Below are positions 26,696-35,537 of a DNA stretch of 64,000 nucleotides, in pieces; within the stretch, counting starts at the first letter, position 1; each line of letters opens with the position of its first letter. Source of the stretch: CAMAXB01 sp964476565 (GTDB lineage: Bacteria; Verrucomicrobiota; Verrucomicrobiia; Opitutales; Opitutaceae); the NCBI GenBank assembly GCA_964476565.1, contig CAYZBG010000012.1:18991-82990 (forward strand). The letters are read 5' to 3'. A program made the translations under genes and the position numbers. The notes under the pieces are model-generated. The model was not told the origin of the DNA, searched no databases, and saw only the letters and a list, made by a program, of their open reading frames with translations.

Positions 26696-27850
26696 TCAGC
26701 TCCCCGACCCCGTCGCCGGACGTGACGACAGGCGCAACAACCGGCCGGCCGGTTCGTCGGTGAGCACATAGAGAGCACCGTCGGGCCCCTGACGGACGTC
26801 ACGCACGCGGGCCCCGATGGGGATCGACTCCTGCCGCAACACCCGGCCGTCCGCGTCGAGGTCAATGCGCCGGACCTCCTTCCGCTTCAGTGCTCCCGAG
26901 AACAAATCCCCCTGCCAGCCCGGAAACTCCGTGCCGGTGTAGAAGAGCAGGCCGCTCGGCGCCTGCGCCGGTGTCCACACGACCTGCGGGTCCTCCATGC
27001 CCGGAAGGTGGGTATGGCGACTGATCGTGCCGAAGGTGTATTCGATGCTGTAGGTGGCGCGCGGCCAGCCGTAGTTGCGGCCTGGAGACAGGAGATTGAG
27101 TTCGTCGCCGCCGCGCGAGCCGTGCTCATTGGCCCAGATGCGGCCGCTTGCCGGATCGCGCGCCAGCCCCTGGATGTTGCGGTGGCCGTAGGTCCAGAGG
27201 TGCGGATCGGCTCCCGCGCGGCCGACGAAGGGGTTGTCGGTCGGCACGCTTCCATCCTCCCGCAGGCGCAGCACCTTGCCCAGCTGGCTGTCGAGACGCT
27301 GCGCCTGTTCGCGGGCAAGCTGACCGTCGACCTGATTGGGCGGATTGCCGCCGTCGCCCACCGCGAGCAGAAGCGTGCCATCCGGCAGCCAGAGCAGGCG
27401 CGAGCCGAAATGCTGCAAGCCTGCCTTCAAGGGCGACACCGTGTGCAGCACGGTTACGTCGGTGAGACGACTCGCGTCATCCGACAAGCGACCGCGCGCC
27501 AGCCGCGTGCTGTTGGCCTCCGGTGTGCCGCCGCCAAACGTGAAATAGACCAGCCGGTTCTCGGCGAAGCGCGGATGCAGCGCGAGGTCCATCAGCCCGC
27601 CGTGCCCACGCCCGAGCAGGTCCGGCAGACCCGCCACCGGTTCCTCCCGCAGGCGCCCGTCACGCACGACCCGCAGCCGGCCGGCCTTTTCGGTGATCAA
27701 GGCCTCACCGGTCGGGAGCCAGACGACCGCCCAGGGGTGCGCGAGGCCCGCAACCACGGTTTCGACCTGCCAACCCGACGCGAGCGGCGCCAGCCCCGTC
27801 GGCTTCACCGGCCCGGACGGCGTGCGCACCAGCCACGCCAGGCCAACCAC
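26696..27850 (-). CDS. PQQ-type soluble aldose sugar dehydrogenase, 5' end lost in assembly gap
   Basis: About 385 residues of a six-bladed beta-propeller glucose/sorbosone-dehydrogenase family enzyme (YliI/Asd-like), which oxidises aldoses in the periplasm with PQQ. Visible motifs: GLAHPWAVVWLPTGEALITEK at the start of the propeller, GGLMDLALHPRF, HFGSRLLWLPDGTLLLAVGDGG, LWTYGHRNIQGLA and NEHGSRGGDELN. The visible N-terminus is a hydrophobic VVGLAWLV, probably the end of a signal or anchor, so only some 10-30 residues are missing in the N run. It ends 5 nt before selO. Confidence 0.88.
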   Translation of the reverse strand: MVGLAWLVRTPSGPVKPTGLAPLASGWQVETVVAGLAHPWAVVWLPTGEALITEKAGRLRVVRDGRLREEPVAGLPDLLGRGHGGLMDLALHPRFAENRLVYFTFGGGTPEANSTRLARGRLSDDASRLTDVTVLHTVSPLKAGLQHFGSRLLWLPDGTLLLAVGDGGNPPNQVDGQLAREQAQRLDSQLGKVLRLREDGSVPTDNPFVGRAGADPHLWTYGHRNIQGLARDPASGRIWANEHGSRGGDELNLLSPGRNYGWPRATYSIEYTFGTISRHTHLPGMEDPQVVWTPAQAPSGLLFYTGTEFPGWQGDLFSGALKRKEVRRIDLDADGRVLRQESIPIGARVRDVRQGPDGALYVLTDEPAGRLLRLSSRPATGSGS

Positions 27851-27950
27851 NNNNNNNNNNNNNNNNNNNNNNNNNNNNNNNNNNNNNNNNNNNNNNNNNN
27901 NNNNNNNNNNNNNNNNNNNNNNNNNNNNNNNNNNNNNNNNNNNNNNNNNN
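27851..27950. other. Assembly gap (100 N)
   Basis: Exactly 100 unknown bases, the usual size for an unsized scaffold gap. It removes the start of the sugar dehydrogenase gene (minus) and of the SDR gene (plus), and probably their shared divergent promoter region. The real distance is unknown. Confidence 0.98.
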
Positions 27951-28670
27951 GGCCTTGCCATCAGTCGCCACCTGCTCGACGCCGGCTGCGAGGTCGTCGT
28001 CCACTATCGTAGCAGCGCCGCCCCGGCCCAGGCCCTTCAGGCCGAAGCCACCGCCGCCGGCCGGCGCTGCGGCCTCGCCACCGCCGATTTGACCACCGCG
28101 GCCGGTTGCGACCAGCTGGTCCGCGACGCGGTCGCCTTCCTCGGCGGTCTCGACATTCTCATCAACAATGCCGGTTCGCTCGTCGCCCGCCGCACCCTCA
28201 GTGAAGGCGACGAGGCCTTCTGGGCCGAGGTGATGGAGCTGAACCTCGGCAGCACGCGCCGCGTCACGCGCGCCGCCGCGCCCCATCTCGCCGCCGCCGC
28301 GAAGGCGGCTGGCGGCGCGAGCATCGTCAATCTTGCCTCGTTGGCGGGCCGCAAAGGCGGCCATGCCGGCTCGCTTGCCTACTCCACCTCCAAGGGCGCC
28401 GTGCTCACCTTCACCCGCGCGCTCGCCAACGAACTCGGCCCGCAGGGCATTCGGGTCAACGCGCTCGCCCCCGGGCTCATCCTCGGCACAAGTTTTCATA
28501 CCACGCACACGTCCGAAGACTCGGCACGACAGACCATCGCCGGCATTCCGCTCGGCCGTGCCGGCTCGGCCGATGACGTCGCCCGGGCCGCTGTCTTCCT
28601 GGCGGGCGAGTTCGACGGTTTCATCACCGGCGCGACCCTCGACATCAACGGCGGCGTGTACTCGGCCTGA
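27951..28670 (+). CDS. SDR family oxidoreductase (FabG-like), 5' end lost in assembly gap
   Basis: About 239 residues of a classical short-chain dehydrogenase/reductase that uses NAD(P)(H). The visible part starts within the nucleotide-binding helix (GLAISRHLLDAG), so the TGxxxGxG loop and roughly 15-25 residues are hidden by the gap. Seen: adenine-side Tyr-Arg (VVHYRSS, consistent with NADP preference), LINNAG, the catalytic Ser (VNLASLAG), YSTSK with the catalytic Tyr and Lys, IRVNALAPG, and the C-terminal ITGATLDINGG. Substrate not inferable. Confidence 0.9.
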   Translation, partial: GLAISRHLLDAGCEVVVHYRSSAAPAQALQAEATAAGRRCGLATADLTTAAGCDQLVRDAVAFLGGLDILINNAGSLVARRTLSEGDEAFWAEVMELNLGSTRRVTRAAAPHLAAAAKAAGGASIVNLASLAGRKGGHAGSLAYSTSKGAVLTFTRALANELGPQGIRVNALAPGLILGTSFHTTHTSEDSARQTIAGIPLGRAGSADDVARAAVFLAGEFDGFITGATLDINGGVYSA

Positions 28671-28698
28671 CGCGCGCGGTCGCCACCCGCCCCGGTGA

Positions 28699-29139
28699 TT
28701 ACCGCCAGGCGAATGCGGCCATCACGGCAAAGATGGCCGCGACCGCAAAGACGATGACGGCAGGACCGCGACGCGGCGTATCGATGACCAGCGCATTGCG
28801 CCGTGGGTCCTGCGGGTCGTAGTACACGCCCACGATCTGCCCTGGAGGGAAATCGTACTTCTTGCCCACGTCGCCCACGTGCCGGTTGCCCATGAACAAA
28901 TGCAGGGTGTGACAGCGGTACGGTTTGCCATCGACCGTAAACTCCACGTGCACGATCGTCTGACTCCGGATGCTGCCTGCCTCGCGGGAGGTCAGCACAG
29001 TGCTTAACTCGCGCACCGTACCGGACGTCACGACCATGCGCGGTACCGCCCGGACCAATTGCCTCCGCTCACGCAGCAGCAGGAGCCCCAACACCACGCT
29101 GCCAGCGGAACACAGGCTGAAGACCATGAACGGCGTCAT
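28699..29139 (-). CDS. DUF3592 domain-containing membrane protein
   Basis: A 146-residue protein with a hydrophobic N-terminal segment (residues 4-22) and a hydrophobic C-terminal segment (about 124-144) flanking a beta-rich loop: EFTVDGKPYRCHTL and DFPPGQIVGVYYDPQDPRRNALV. The latter (VxVYYxPxxPxxAxL) is the DUF3592 signature. Function unknown. It faces the SDR gene tail-to-tail. Confidence 0.75.
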   Translation of the reverse strand: MTPFMVFSLCSAGSVVLGLLLLRERRQLVRAVPRMVVTSGTVRELSTVLTSREAGSIRSQTIVHVEFTVDGKPYRCHTLHLFMGNRHVGDVGKKYDFPPGQIVGVYYDPQDPRRNALVIDTPRRGPAVIVFAVAAIFAVMAAFAWR

Positions 29140-29189
29140 GACGCGAGAGCGTCGGGCTGCAGCCGGAGAAAATCAAACCTTGGCTCGGG

Positions 29190-30353
29190 TCAGCCGCTCT
29201 GCGCCGCCTGCCGCAACACCTCGGTCAACTCGTCCGCATTCAACTCGATCGGATTCGCCTTCATGCTGCTCGCACGGCGGGCCTTTTCCACCACCCCGGG
29301 GATCTGCGCCGCGACCAGCCCATAGTGGCTAAGGGCGGGCACGCCCAGGCGCGCGACCAGCGCGTCCAGCCACGCGGCGCCGTCATCGGCCTGCGCGTCC
29401 GGGCGACCGGTGAGCAGACGGGCCACGTCGTCGTAGCGCCCCAGCGCCGGATGTTGCGGCGCCCGGGCGCGCAGGGCGGAGAGGTTGGTCCGCATGCCCG
29501 GAGCGAGCAGCGCGGCGCACACCGCCCCGTGCGGCGCATCGAAGCTGCCGCCGAGCACGCCGGCACAGCCGTGCACCACCCCAAGACCGGCATTGGCGAG
29601 GGCGAGACCGCTGGCCAGCGCCGCCCACGCCATCTCCTCCCGCGCGCTCCGGTCGTCTCCCTGCGCGCACGCACGCGGCAACGCCCTCGCTGCCCGGGGA
29701 ATCGCTTCGCGACAAAGCGCATCGGTCAACGGATTCGCCCGCGCGCTCACATACGGTTCAATCAGCTGCGTCAGCGCATCCAACCCGGTGGACGCCGTCA
29801 GCGCCGGCGTCAGGCCCAGGGCCAGATCGGGGTCGACCACGGCCACGCGCGGCAGCAGCCCCGGACTGCGCAGGCTCACCTTCACCCGCTGCGCCGGGAC
29901 GCCGATGACGGCATTGCGCGTGACCTCGGCTCCCGTGCCCGCTGTGGTGGGCACTGCCACGAACGGCAGCGCCGCCTGCACCAACGCCTGCCCGCGTCCC
30001 ACCACTTCGAGGTAATCAAGCACCGCTCCTGCGTTGGTCGCCAATCCGGCGATGGCCTTGCCGGCATCGATCACACTGCCGCCGCCGAGGGCGACCACGG
30101 CATCGCAGCGTTCAGTTCGCGCCAGCGCCACCCCGGCTTCGATCACGGCCAGATCCGGTTCGCGCGCGACAGAGAAACGCACGGCCGCGCAGCCGGCTGC
30201 CGCCAGCGCCGATTCCAGCGGGCGCGCCGGCTCTGGCCGAGCCCCGGTCACCACCAGCACGCGCCGGCCCAAACCGGCGACGATCGCCGGCACCTCGGCA
30301 AACGTGCCGGGGCCGAACACAATGCGGGTGGCAGTGGCAAATTCGAAGCGCAT
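29190..30353 (-). CDS. Iron-containing alcohol dehydrogenase family protein
   Basis: A 387-residue group III dehydrogenase. The start is ATG 30353 (MRFEFATATRIVFGPGTFAEV), the usual family N-terminus. Seen: NAD loop ALGGGSVIDAGKAIA, VPTTAGTGAEVTRNAVI, metal ligands in VVDPDLALGLTPALTASTGLDALTQLIEPYV and in the two His-containing segments GVVHGCAGVLGG and DAPHGAVCAALL. It could be an alcohol or lactaldehyde dehydrogenase or a maleylacetate-reductase-like enzyme. It follows an ABM-domain gene by 25 nt, suggesting a two-gene catabolic unit. Confidence 0.88.
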   Translation of the reverse strand: MRFEFATATRIVFGPGTFAEVPAIVAGLGRRVLVVTGARPEPARPLESALAAAGCAAVRFSVAREPDLAVIEAGVALARTERCDAVVALGGGSVIDAGKAIAGLATNAGAVLDYLEVVGRGQALVQAALPFVAVPTTAGTGAEVTRNAVIGVPAQRVKVSLRSPGLLPRVAVVDPDLALGLTPALTASTGLDALTQLIEPYVSARANPLTDALCREAIPRAARALPRACAQGDDRSAREEMAWAALASGLALANAGLGVVHGCAGVLGGSFDAPHGAVCAALLAPGMRTNLSALRARAPQHPALGRYDDVARLLTGRPDAQADDGAAWLDALVARLGVPALSHYGLVAAQIPGVVEKARRASSMKANPIELNADELTEVLRQAAQSG

Positions 30354-30378
30354 GCGAGGGGCCGACCGTCGTCGCGCG

Positions 30379-30684
30379 TCACCAGCCGGCGTCAGCCGGA
30401 AAAGCATTCGTGTATTTCACCGACCGCCGTGGCTCGGCCATCATCGGCGCCACCGTATCGCGCCACGTGGCGTAGTGCGCGGTCTCCTTGTGTTTCGCCG
30501 GGGCATCGGCATCGCGGTACACCTCGACGAGCACGAACCGCGTCGGATCGTCCGCCTGCTGGCAGACATCGAATCGCGCAATCCCGGCTTCCTGCACGCT
30601 GGCGCGGGCATTCTCGAGCGTAGCCGCACGGAACGCTTCCACCGCATCGGGCTTTACCTGCACGTGAACGTGAACGATCAGCAT
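30379..30684 (-). CDS. Antibiotic biosynthesis monooxygenase (ABM) domain protein, LsrG/YgiN-like
   Basis: A 101-residue dimeric alpha-beta barrel protein. Seen: VHVQVKPDAVEAFRAATLENARAS, FDVCQQADDPTRFVLVEVYRD and KETAHYATWRDTVAPMM, the ABM pattern found in quinol monooxygenases (YgiN) and in LsrG-type isomerases. No cofactor is required in the family. It lies 25 nt upstream of the iron alcohol dehydrogenase gene on the same strand. Confidence 0.82.
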   Translation of the reverse strand: MLIVHVHVQVKPDAVEAFRAATLENARASVQEAGIARFDVCQQADDPTRFVLVEVYRDADAPAKHKETAHYATWRDTVAPMMAEPRRSVKYTNAFPADAGW

Positions 30685-30779
30685 GGCGCGACCGTGCCGT
30701 TTCCCCTCGCTCCGGGCAAGTGCGCTCGCGGTCGATCGCTTTGCTACGTCTGCACCGCGGTTCGGCTGACGCCTCTCCG

Positions 30780-31637
30780 TCAGCGCCGCACCAGGACCAC
30801 CCGAAACCCGATGTGATTGGAACCGCGTTCGGGTTCATAAGGCAACCGGGCCGCCGACCGGCAAAACGACGCGTCCTCCGGCCATGCGCCGCCACGACGA
30901 ACCCGCGACCGGGAGCCATCGCGGTTCACCGCCCCGGGGTCATCGCGCCGGTCCGGATCCACGCCTCCGAGGATCTGCCGGTGAAAATAATCGCGGCACC
31001 ACTCCCATTGATTGCCGTGCATGTCGTGAATACCCCAGGCATTCGGCGGATACGACCCGGCCGGCGTGGCGGAGCCGTCCGGATATCCCGGCGGCGCTCC
31101 CCGGAAGGGACGGCCAAAGTTCGCCTGCGTTGCGGTCAGGCTCGCGCCGAACGCATACGCCGTCGTGGTGCCCGCGCGGCAGGCATATTCCCACTGCGCC
31201 TCGGTCGGGAGTCGGAACTCCCACCCGGGCGGCAACGACGTCGCGGCTGCCTGCGTCAACCGCCGGCAGAAATCCTCGGCGGCGACAAAGCTGGTCCAAT
31301 ACACCGGGACCGCGTCGCCTTGGCCCGCGTCGGTCGCGCGTGGAAGTTCCCCCATGATTCGCCGCCACTCCGCCTGCGTCACTTCATACGCACCGATCCA
31401 GAAACCCTGCGTCAGCGTCACCTCGACCGGGCCCTCGTCAGGCCGCCGCCCCGGCTCGTCGGGCGGGCTTCCCATGCGAAATGTGCCTGGAGGACACCAC
31501 CGCAACGCAATTCCCTCCACCACGCGCAAGTCACCCGCCGCCGCACCTTCGCTCGACTCCGCGTCGCCCGTCGCGGGTTGCCCGGAAACCGCCCACGGAA
31601 GGACCATCATCAACCACAGCCAACGCCAGGAATTCAT
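30780..31637 (-). CDS. Exported formylglycine-generating-enzyme (SUMF1/FGE-sulfatase) domain protein
   Basis: A 285-residue protein with a signal peptide (about residues 1-19, PWAVSG) and one FGE-sulfatase domain: GTFRMGSPPDE, FWIGAYEVTQAEW, AEDFCRRL, LPTEAQWEYACRAGT, GIHDMHGNQWEWCRDYF and the C-terminal RVRRGGAW ... HIGFRVVL. True formylglycine-generating enzymes use a Cys pair late in the domain; the late part here has CRSAARL and one Cys near the active-site region, so catalytic competence is uncertain. Many secreted members are non-catalytic or act on other substrates. No sulfatase gene is adjacent. Confidence 0.85.
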   Translation of the reverse strand: MNSWRWLWLMMVLPWAVSGQPATGDAESSEGAAAGDLRVVEGIALRWCPPGTFRMGSPPDEPGRRPDEGPVEVTLTQGFWIGAYEVTQAEWRRIMGELPRATDAGQGDAVPVYWTSFVAAEDFCRRLTQAAATSLPPGWEFRLPTEAQWEYACRAGTTTAYAFGASLTATQANFGRPFRGAPPGYPDGSATPAGSYPPNAWGIHDMHGNQWEWCRDYFHRQILGGVDPDRRDDPGAVNRDGSRSRVRRGGAWPEDASFCRSAARLPYEPERGSNHIGFRVVLVRR

Positions 31638-31765
31638 CGCAGAAGATCAGATAGCGGGACGGAGATGGAACAGGAGCTCGCGAAGGTCGCGGAGCACACG
31701 TTGGACGAGTACAGGTGTTACCGGCGAGGAAGGAATCGATGCAGGGTGGCTACAGGAGGGAACGC

Positions 31766-31880
31766 GGTGGATGCGCAGGTCCCTCCGCGCGTCGGTTTGC
31801 GTCGGCGATCGAGCGATGGACAGCGTATGCACTTCCGTCCGAAATCGCGGCGCGCGCTGGGACGCGCCCGCCCACCCCAA
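31766..31880. repeat. Dispersed palindromic intergenic repeat, copy 2
   Basis: The left end GGTGGATGCGCAGGTCCCT and following CCGCGCGT match copy 1 at 23622; the right end GGGACGCGCCCGCCCACC matches copy 1 at 23695-23712. The inner part differs between copies. It lies in the 412-nt stretch between the FGE-like gene and katG, which otherwise holds only a GGGCCCGCTCC-AGCGGGC hairpin segment and the katG terminator. Confidence 0.7.
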
Positions 31881-31991
31881 GGGCCCGCTCCAGCGGGCTG
31901 GACGCGACCTTCGACCTTCAGACCTTCGACCTTCGACGGTCCGTCCGTTTTCTTCAGACGGCCGACGTGGGCGTCGGCGGTCCCGGGGCGC

Positions 31992-32030
31992 AAAAAAAGG
32001 CGCCACCCGGCGGTGATCGCGGGTGGCGCC
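31992..32030 (-). terminator. Rho-independent terminator after katG
   Basis: On the minus strand a 10-bp stem GGCGCCACCC / GGGTGGCGCC with a 12-nt loop is followed by seven T. It ends the katG transcript 20 nt after the stop. Confidence 0.9.
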
Positions 32031-32049
32031 TGGAAGCGTCAGACGGGGA

Positions 32050-34293
32050 TCAAACGAGGTCGAAGCGGTCGGCGTTCATGACCTTGTTCCACGCCGCGAC
32101 GAAGTCCTTCACGAACTTCGCCTCGTTGCCGCGCTCGGCGTAAACCTCGGCAAAGGCGCGCAACTGGGAGTTCGAGCCGAACACGAGGTCGACGCGCGTG
32201 GCCGTCCACTTCACGTCACCCGTGGCCCGGTCGCGAACCTCGAAGAGGTCCTCGAGCGGCGAGCTCGCCTTCACCACATGCGCCATGTCGAGCAGGTTGA
32301 CGAAAAAGTCGTTCGTCAGCGTCTCCGGACGCGCGGTGAACACGCCGTGCTGCGCCTTGCCATGGTTGGCGTTGAGCACGCGCAGGCCGCCGACCAGCAC
32401 GGTCATCTCCGGCGCGGTGAGGCCGAGGAGCTGGGCCTTGTCCACGAGGAGCTTTTCCGGGCGCGGATGCGGGATGCGCTGGTAATTGCGGAATCCGTCG
32501 GCGACCGGCTCGAGCACGGCGAAGGACTCCACGTCGGTCTGCGCCTGCGAGGCGTCCATGCGGCCCGGCGCGAAGGGCACCTCGACCGGATGACCGGCCT
32601 TGGCTGCGGCCTGTTCGATCGCGGCGGCACCGCCGAGGACAATGAGATCGGCGAGCGAGACCTTCTTGCCGCCGGTGGCGGAGGCATGGAAGGCAGCCTG
32701 CACGCCCTCGAGGGCCTTGAGCACCTTGGCCAGCTTCGCGGGCTGGTTGGCATCCCAATCCTTCTGCGGGGCAAGCCGGATCCGCGCGCCATTGGCACCG
32801 CCGCGCTTGTCGGAACCGCGGAAGGTCGAGGCCGAAGCCCAGGCGGTGGTGACGAGTTCGGACACCGAGAGTCCCGTGGCGAGGATCTTCGCCTTGAGCA
32901 CGGCGATGTCCTTGGCGTCGATCAACGGATGATTCACCGCCGGGATCGGATCCTGCCAGATCAAGTCCTCGGAGGGAACCTCGGGCCCGAGGTAAAGGCG
33001 CTTCGGGCCCATGTCACGGTGCGTGAGCTTGAACCAGGCGCGGGCGAACGCATCCGCGAACTGGGCCGGGTTGTCACGGAAACGGCGCGAGATCTTTTCG
33101 TAGGCGGGATCGAAGCGCAGCGACAGGTCCGTCGTGAGCATCGTGGGCCGGTGCTTCTTGCTCGGATCGAAGGCGTCCGGGATGATCTCCGGGGCGTTCT
33201 TGGCCACCCATTGGTGCGCGCCGGCCGGGCTCTTGGTCAGCTCCCAGTCGTACTTGAACAGGATCTCGAGGTAATCGTTGCTCCACTGCGTCGGCTTCGT
33301 GGTCCAGGTGACCTCGAGGCCGGACGTGATCGCGTCGGCGCCCTTGCCGCTACGGTAGGAACTGGACCAGCCCAAGCCGAGCTCAGCCAGGCCGGCTGCC
33401 TCGGGCTCTTTGCCGACGTGGTCGGCCGGACCGGCACCGTGGGTCTTGCCGAAGGTGTGTCCACCGGCGATGAGGGCGACGGTCTCTTCATCGTTCATCG
33501 CCATGCGGCCGAAGGTCTCGCGGATATCGCGGGCAGCGGCCACCGGATCGGGTTTGCCGTCCGGTCCCTCGGGGTTGACGTAGATCAGGCCCATCTGCAC
33601 GGCCGCGAGCGGATTCTCGAGCATGCGTTCGCCGGAGTAGCGGCTGTTCGGCTTGTCGCTGGTCGCGAGCCAGGCCGTTTCGGAGCCCCAGTACACATCT
33701 TCCTCCGGCTCCCAGACGTCGGCCCGGCCGCCGCCAAAGCCAAAGGTTTTGAAACCCATCGACTCGAGGGCCACGTTGCCCGCGAGCACGAGCAGGTCGG
33801 CCCAGGAGATTTTCTTGCCGTACTTCTGCTTGATCGGCCAGAGCAGGCGGCGGGCTTTGTCGAGGTTGGTGTTGTCCGGCCAGGAATTGAGCGGAGCGAA
33901 ACGCTGCTGCCCCGAGCCGGCGCCACCCCGGCCATCGCCCACCCGGTACGTGCCGGCGGCGTGCCAGGACATCCGGATGAAGAACGGTCCGTAGTGGCCG
34001 AAATCGGCCGGCCACCACGATTGCGAGTCGGTCATGAGCGCTTGGAGATCCTTCTTCAGCGCCTTGAAATCGAGGGTCTTGAACTCCTCGGCGTAGTTGA
34101 AGCCTGGATCCATCGGATCCGAGAGCGGGCAATTCTGGTGCAGGATCTTGAGATTGATCTGCTGCGGCCACCAATCGCGATTGGAGGTGCCGGCGCCGGC
34201 GAAACCATGGCTCGGCTTGGGCATCGTACCATGCAGGTGGGGGAACGGGCACTTGCCGCCGCTGCTGCTTCCGTGAGGATTATCCATTTCCAT
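32050..34293 (-). CDS. katG: Catalase-peroxidase
   Basis: A 747-residue bifunctional haem enzyme that removes hydrogen peroxide. The N-terminal domain holds the distal site RMSWHAAGTYR (Arg, Trp, His) and the proximal His in GGHTFGKTHGAGP. The three residues of the family's Met-Tyr-Trp cross-link are present: Trp in MSWH, Tyr in LIYVNPEG and Met in GRMAMND. The second, haem-free domain repeats the fold (ADLIVLGGAAAIEQAA). No signal peptide. ATG 34293 is used here; ATG 34287, two codons in, is equally possible. The 258 nt upstream hold no recognised OxyR or Fur box. A single-gene transcript closed by a strong terminator. Confidence 0.97.
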   Translation of the reverse strand: MEMDNPHGSSSGGKCPFPHLHGTMPKPSHGFAGAGTSNRDWWPQQINLKILHQNCPLSDPMDPGFNYAEEFKTLDFKALKKDLQALMTDSQSWWPADFGHYGPFFIRMSWHAAGTYRVGDGRGGAGSGQQRFAPLNSWPDNTNLDKARRLLWPIKQKYGKKISWADLLVLAGNVALESMGFKTFGFGGGRADVWEPEEDVYWGSETAWLATSDKPNSRYSGERMLENPLAAVQMGLIYVNPEGPDGKPDPVAAARDIRETFGRMAMNDEETVALIAGGHTFGKTHGAGPADHVGKEPEAAGLAELGLGWSSSYRSGKGADAITSGLEVTWTTKPTQWSNDYLEILFKYDWELTKSPAGAHQWVAKNAPEIIPDAFDPSKKHRPTMLTTDLSLRFDPAYEKISRRFRDNPAQFADAFARAWFKLTHRDMGPKRLYLGPEVPSEDLIWQDPIPAVNHPLIDAKDIAVLKAKILATGLSVSELVTTAWASASTFRGSDKRGGANGARIRLAPQKDWDANQPAKLAKVLKALEGVQAAFHASATGGKKVSLADLIVLGGAAAIEQAAAKAGHPVEVPFAPGRMDASQAQTDVESFAVLEPVADGFRNYQRIPHPRPEKLLVDKAQLLGLTAPEMTVLVGGLRVLNANHGKAQHGVFTARPETLTNDFFVNLLDMAHVVKASSPLEDLFEVRDRATGDVKWTATRVDLVFGSNSQLRAFAEVYAERGNEAKFVKDFVAAWNKVMNADRFDLV

Positions 34294-34551
34294 AAGAGAT
34301 CAACGAGGTCGGGAGGGTTGAGAGGATCCGGCCGGTGTCTTCCGTCACAGCCAAACCGGGAACGCAGATCCTAACGGTCGCCGCATCCGGAGCAAAGCGT
34401 ATCCGCTGATTTTTCGCGCGCCCCCCGCCCAGGCGGATCGCCCCGACGATGGTGCCAATCACGGGCAGTTTCAGACTCCGGAGACCGGGGCGATCGCCCG
34501 GCCTTTATCCTAAGCCGGCCGACGCGGCGAACCGGGGCACCTCCAGGTCGA

Positions 34552-35424
34552 CTACGTCCCGTGCCGGCCAACGAAGGCGGACGGACTCAAGCCGTGGACC
34601 CGTTTGAACACCCGTGAAAATTGAAACGGATCCATGCCGAGGCCCTCGGCCACTTCGCGCACCAGAAGATTGCCGGAGTCGAACAGCTCCGCCGCGTGAA
34701 ACATCTTCCGCCTCACGAGGTATTCGTAAGGCGGCGGATAGCCAAAGCGGCGAAACAACCGGGTCATGTGATTGGGCGACACATGGCAGGCCTGGGCGAC
34801 CTGCTCCGCCGTCACGGTCTCCACGAAGTGCAGGTCGATGTACTCGAGACAGGTACGCAAGGTCTGTCGCGCGCGCGGGTCGGCCGTCGCGGCGTCCGAA
34901 TCGTCCGCGCCCAATTTCAGCAGGAGAACATGCAGCTGCAACACGGCGATCTTTCGCGCCTGCGGACGATGCGTGACCCCGTCCTCGATCAGCTGATCGA
35001 ACGCTGCCCGCACCTCTTTGCGGTTGGCCACGACCCGGCACTCGCCGGGGTTCATGCGCACGGCCCGCAGCAGATTCGCCGCCTCGCGACCGCCAAAGTT
35101 GATGTAGTACTTCGACAGGACCCGCTGGGCGCTCGACTCGATCTGATGGGTCATTTCCGGCCCGTAGGCGTAGACGCTGCCGGGCTCCAGCGCGTACGCG
35201 CGACGGCCAAAGACAACCCGCCCCCGCCCTTCCGCCACATACTCCAAGGCCAGCCATGGAAACGAATCGCGTTGGATGAAGTAGTCGGGCGTCGTACGCT
35301 CCCACCCCGCGCAGTACACAAAGAGCTCATCGGCCGGCGCCGTCTTCGCGCCGAAATAAAAGCGCCGCGAGGCCTGAACCTGGCGGGAGAGATAGGGCGG
35401 TTGCTCTTGATCCAAACCACTCAT
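34552..35424 (-). CDS. AraC family transcriptional regulator
   Basis: A 290-residue regulator with an N-terminal cupin-like ligand-binding domain (about residues 20-165; VYAYGPEMTHQIES is the barrel) and a C-terminal double helix-turn-helix: first HTH VTAEQVAQACHVSPNHMTRLFRRFGY, second LLVREVAEGLGMDPFQFSRVFKRVHGLSPSAF. The ligand is probably a small molecule such as a sugar. ATG 35424 gives the expected N-terminus; the frame is open to 35466. Two related 21-nt repeats lie just upstream and may be its own operator. Target genes are unknown; the flanking katG and DUF3750 genes are on the same strand but separated by more than 200 nt. Confidence 0.88.
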   Translation of the reverse strand: MSGLDQEQPPYLSRQVQASRRFYFGAKTAPADELFVYCAGWERTTPDYFIQRDSFPWLALEYVAEGRGRVVFGRRAYALEPGSVYAYGPEMTHQIESSAQRVLSKYYINFGGREAANLLRAVRMNPGECRVVANRKEVRAAFDQLIEDGVTHRPQARKIAVLQLHVLLLKLGADDSDAATADPRARQTLRTCLEYIDLHFVETVTAEQVAQACHVSPNHMTRLFRRFGYPPPYEYLVRRKMFHAAELFDSGNLLVREVAEGLGMDPFQFSRVFKRVHGLSPSAFVGRHGT

Positions 35425-35459
35425 CGTCACGGCCAGCAACAACCCTGATCTGACGGATT

Positions 35460-35537
35460 GGGTCAAGAATAGTCATGACCACGTGGAGGGCCGCTGAGCC
35501 TGTCTGGTTCAACCTGGGTTAAGAATACGCCTGACCC
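35460..35537. promoter_or_regulatory. Two operator-like repeats upstream of the AraC-type gene
   Basis: GGGTCAAGAATAGTCATGACC (35460-35480, split 20+1 residues: GGGTCAAGAATAGTCATGAC then C) and a second copy beginning GGGTTAAGAATACGCCTGAC (35516-35536) share 17 of 21 positions with a 56-nt period. Each half also has GGT(C/T)A and TGACC as an inverted pair. Their position, 36 nt before the regulator start, fits an autoregulatory operator. Confidence 0.4.

Noticed and set aside
32023..34374. Open frame of 783 codons on the plus strand opposite katG
   Set aside because: Antisense shadow of katG; Arg/Gly/Leu-rich, no domain, and it runs across the katG terminator.
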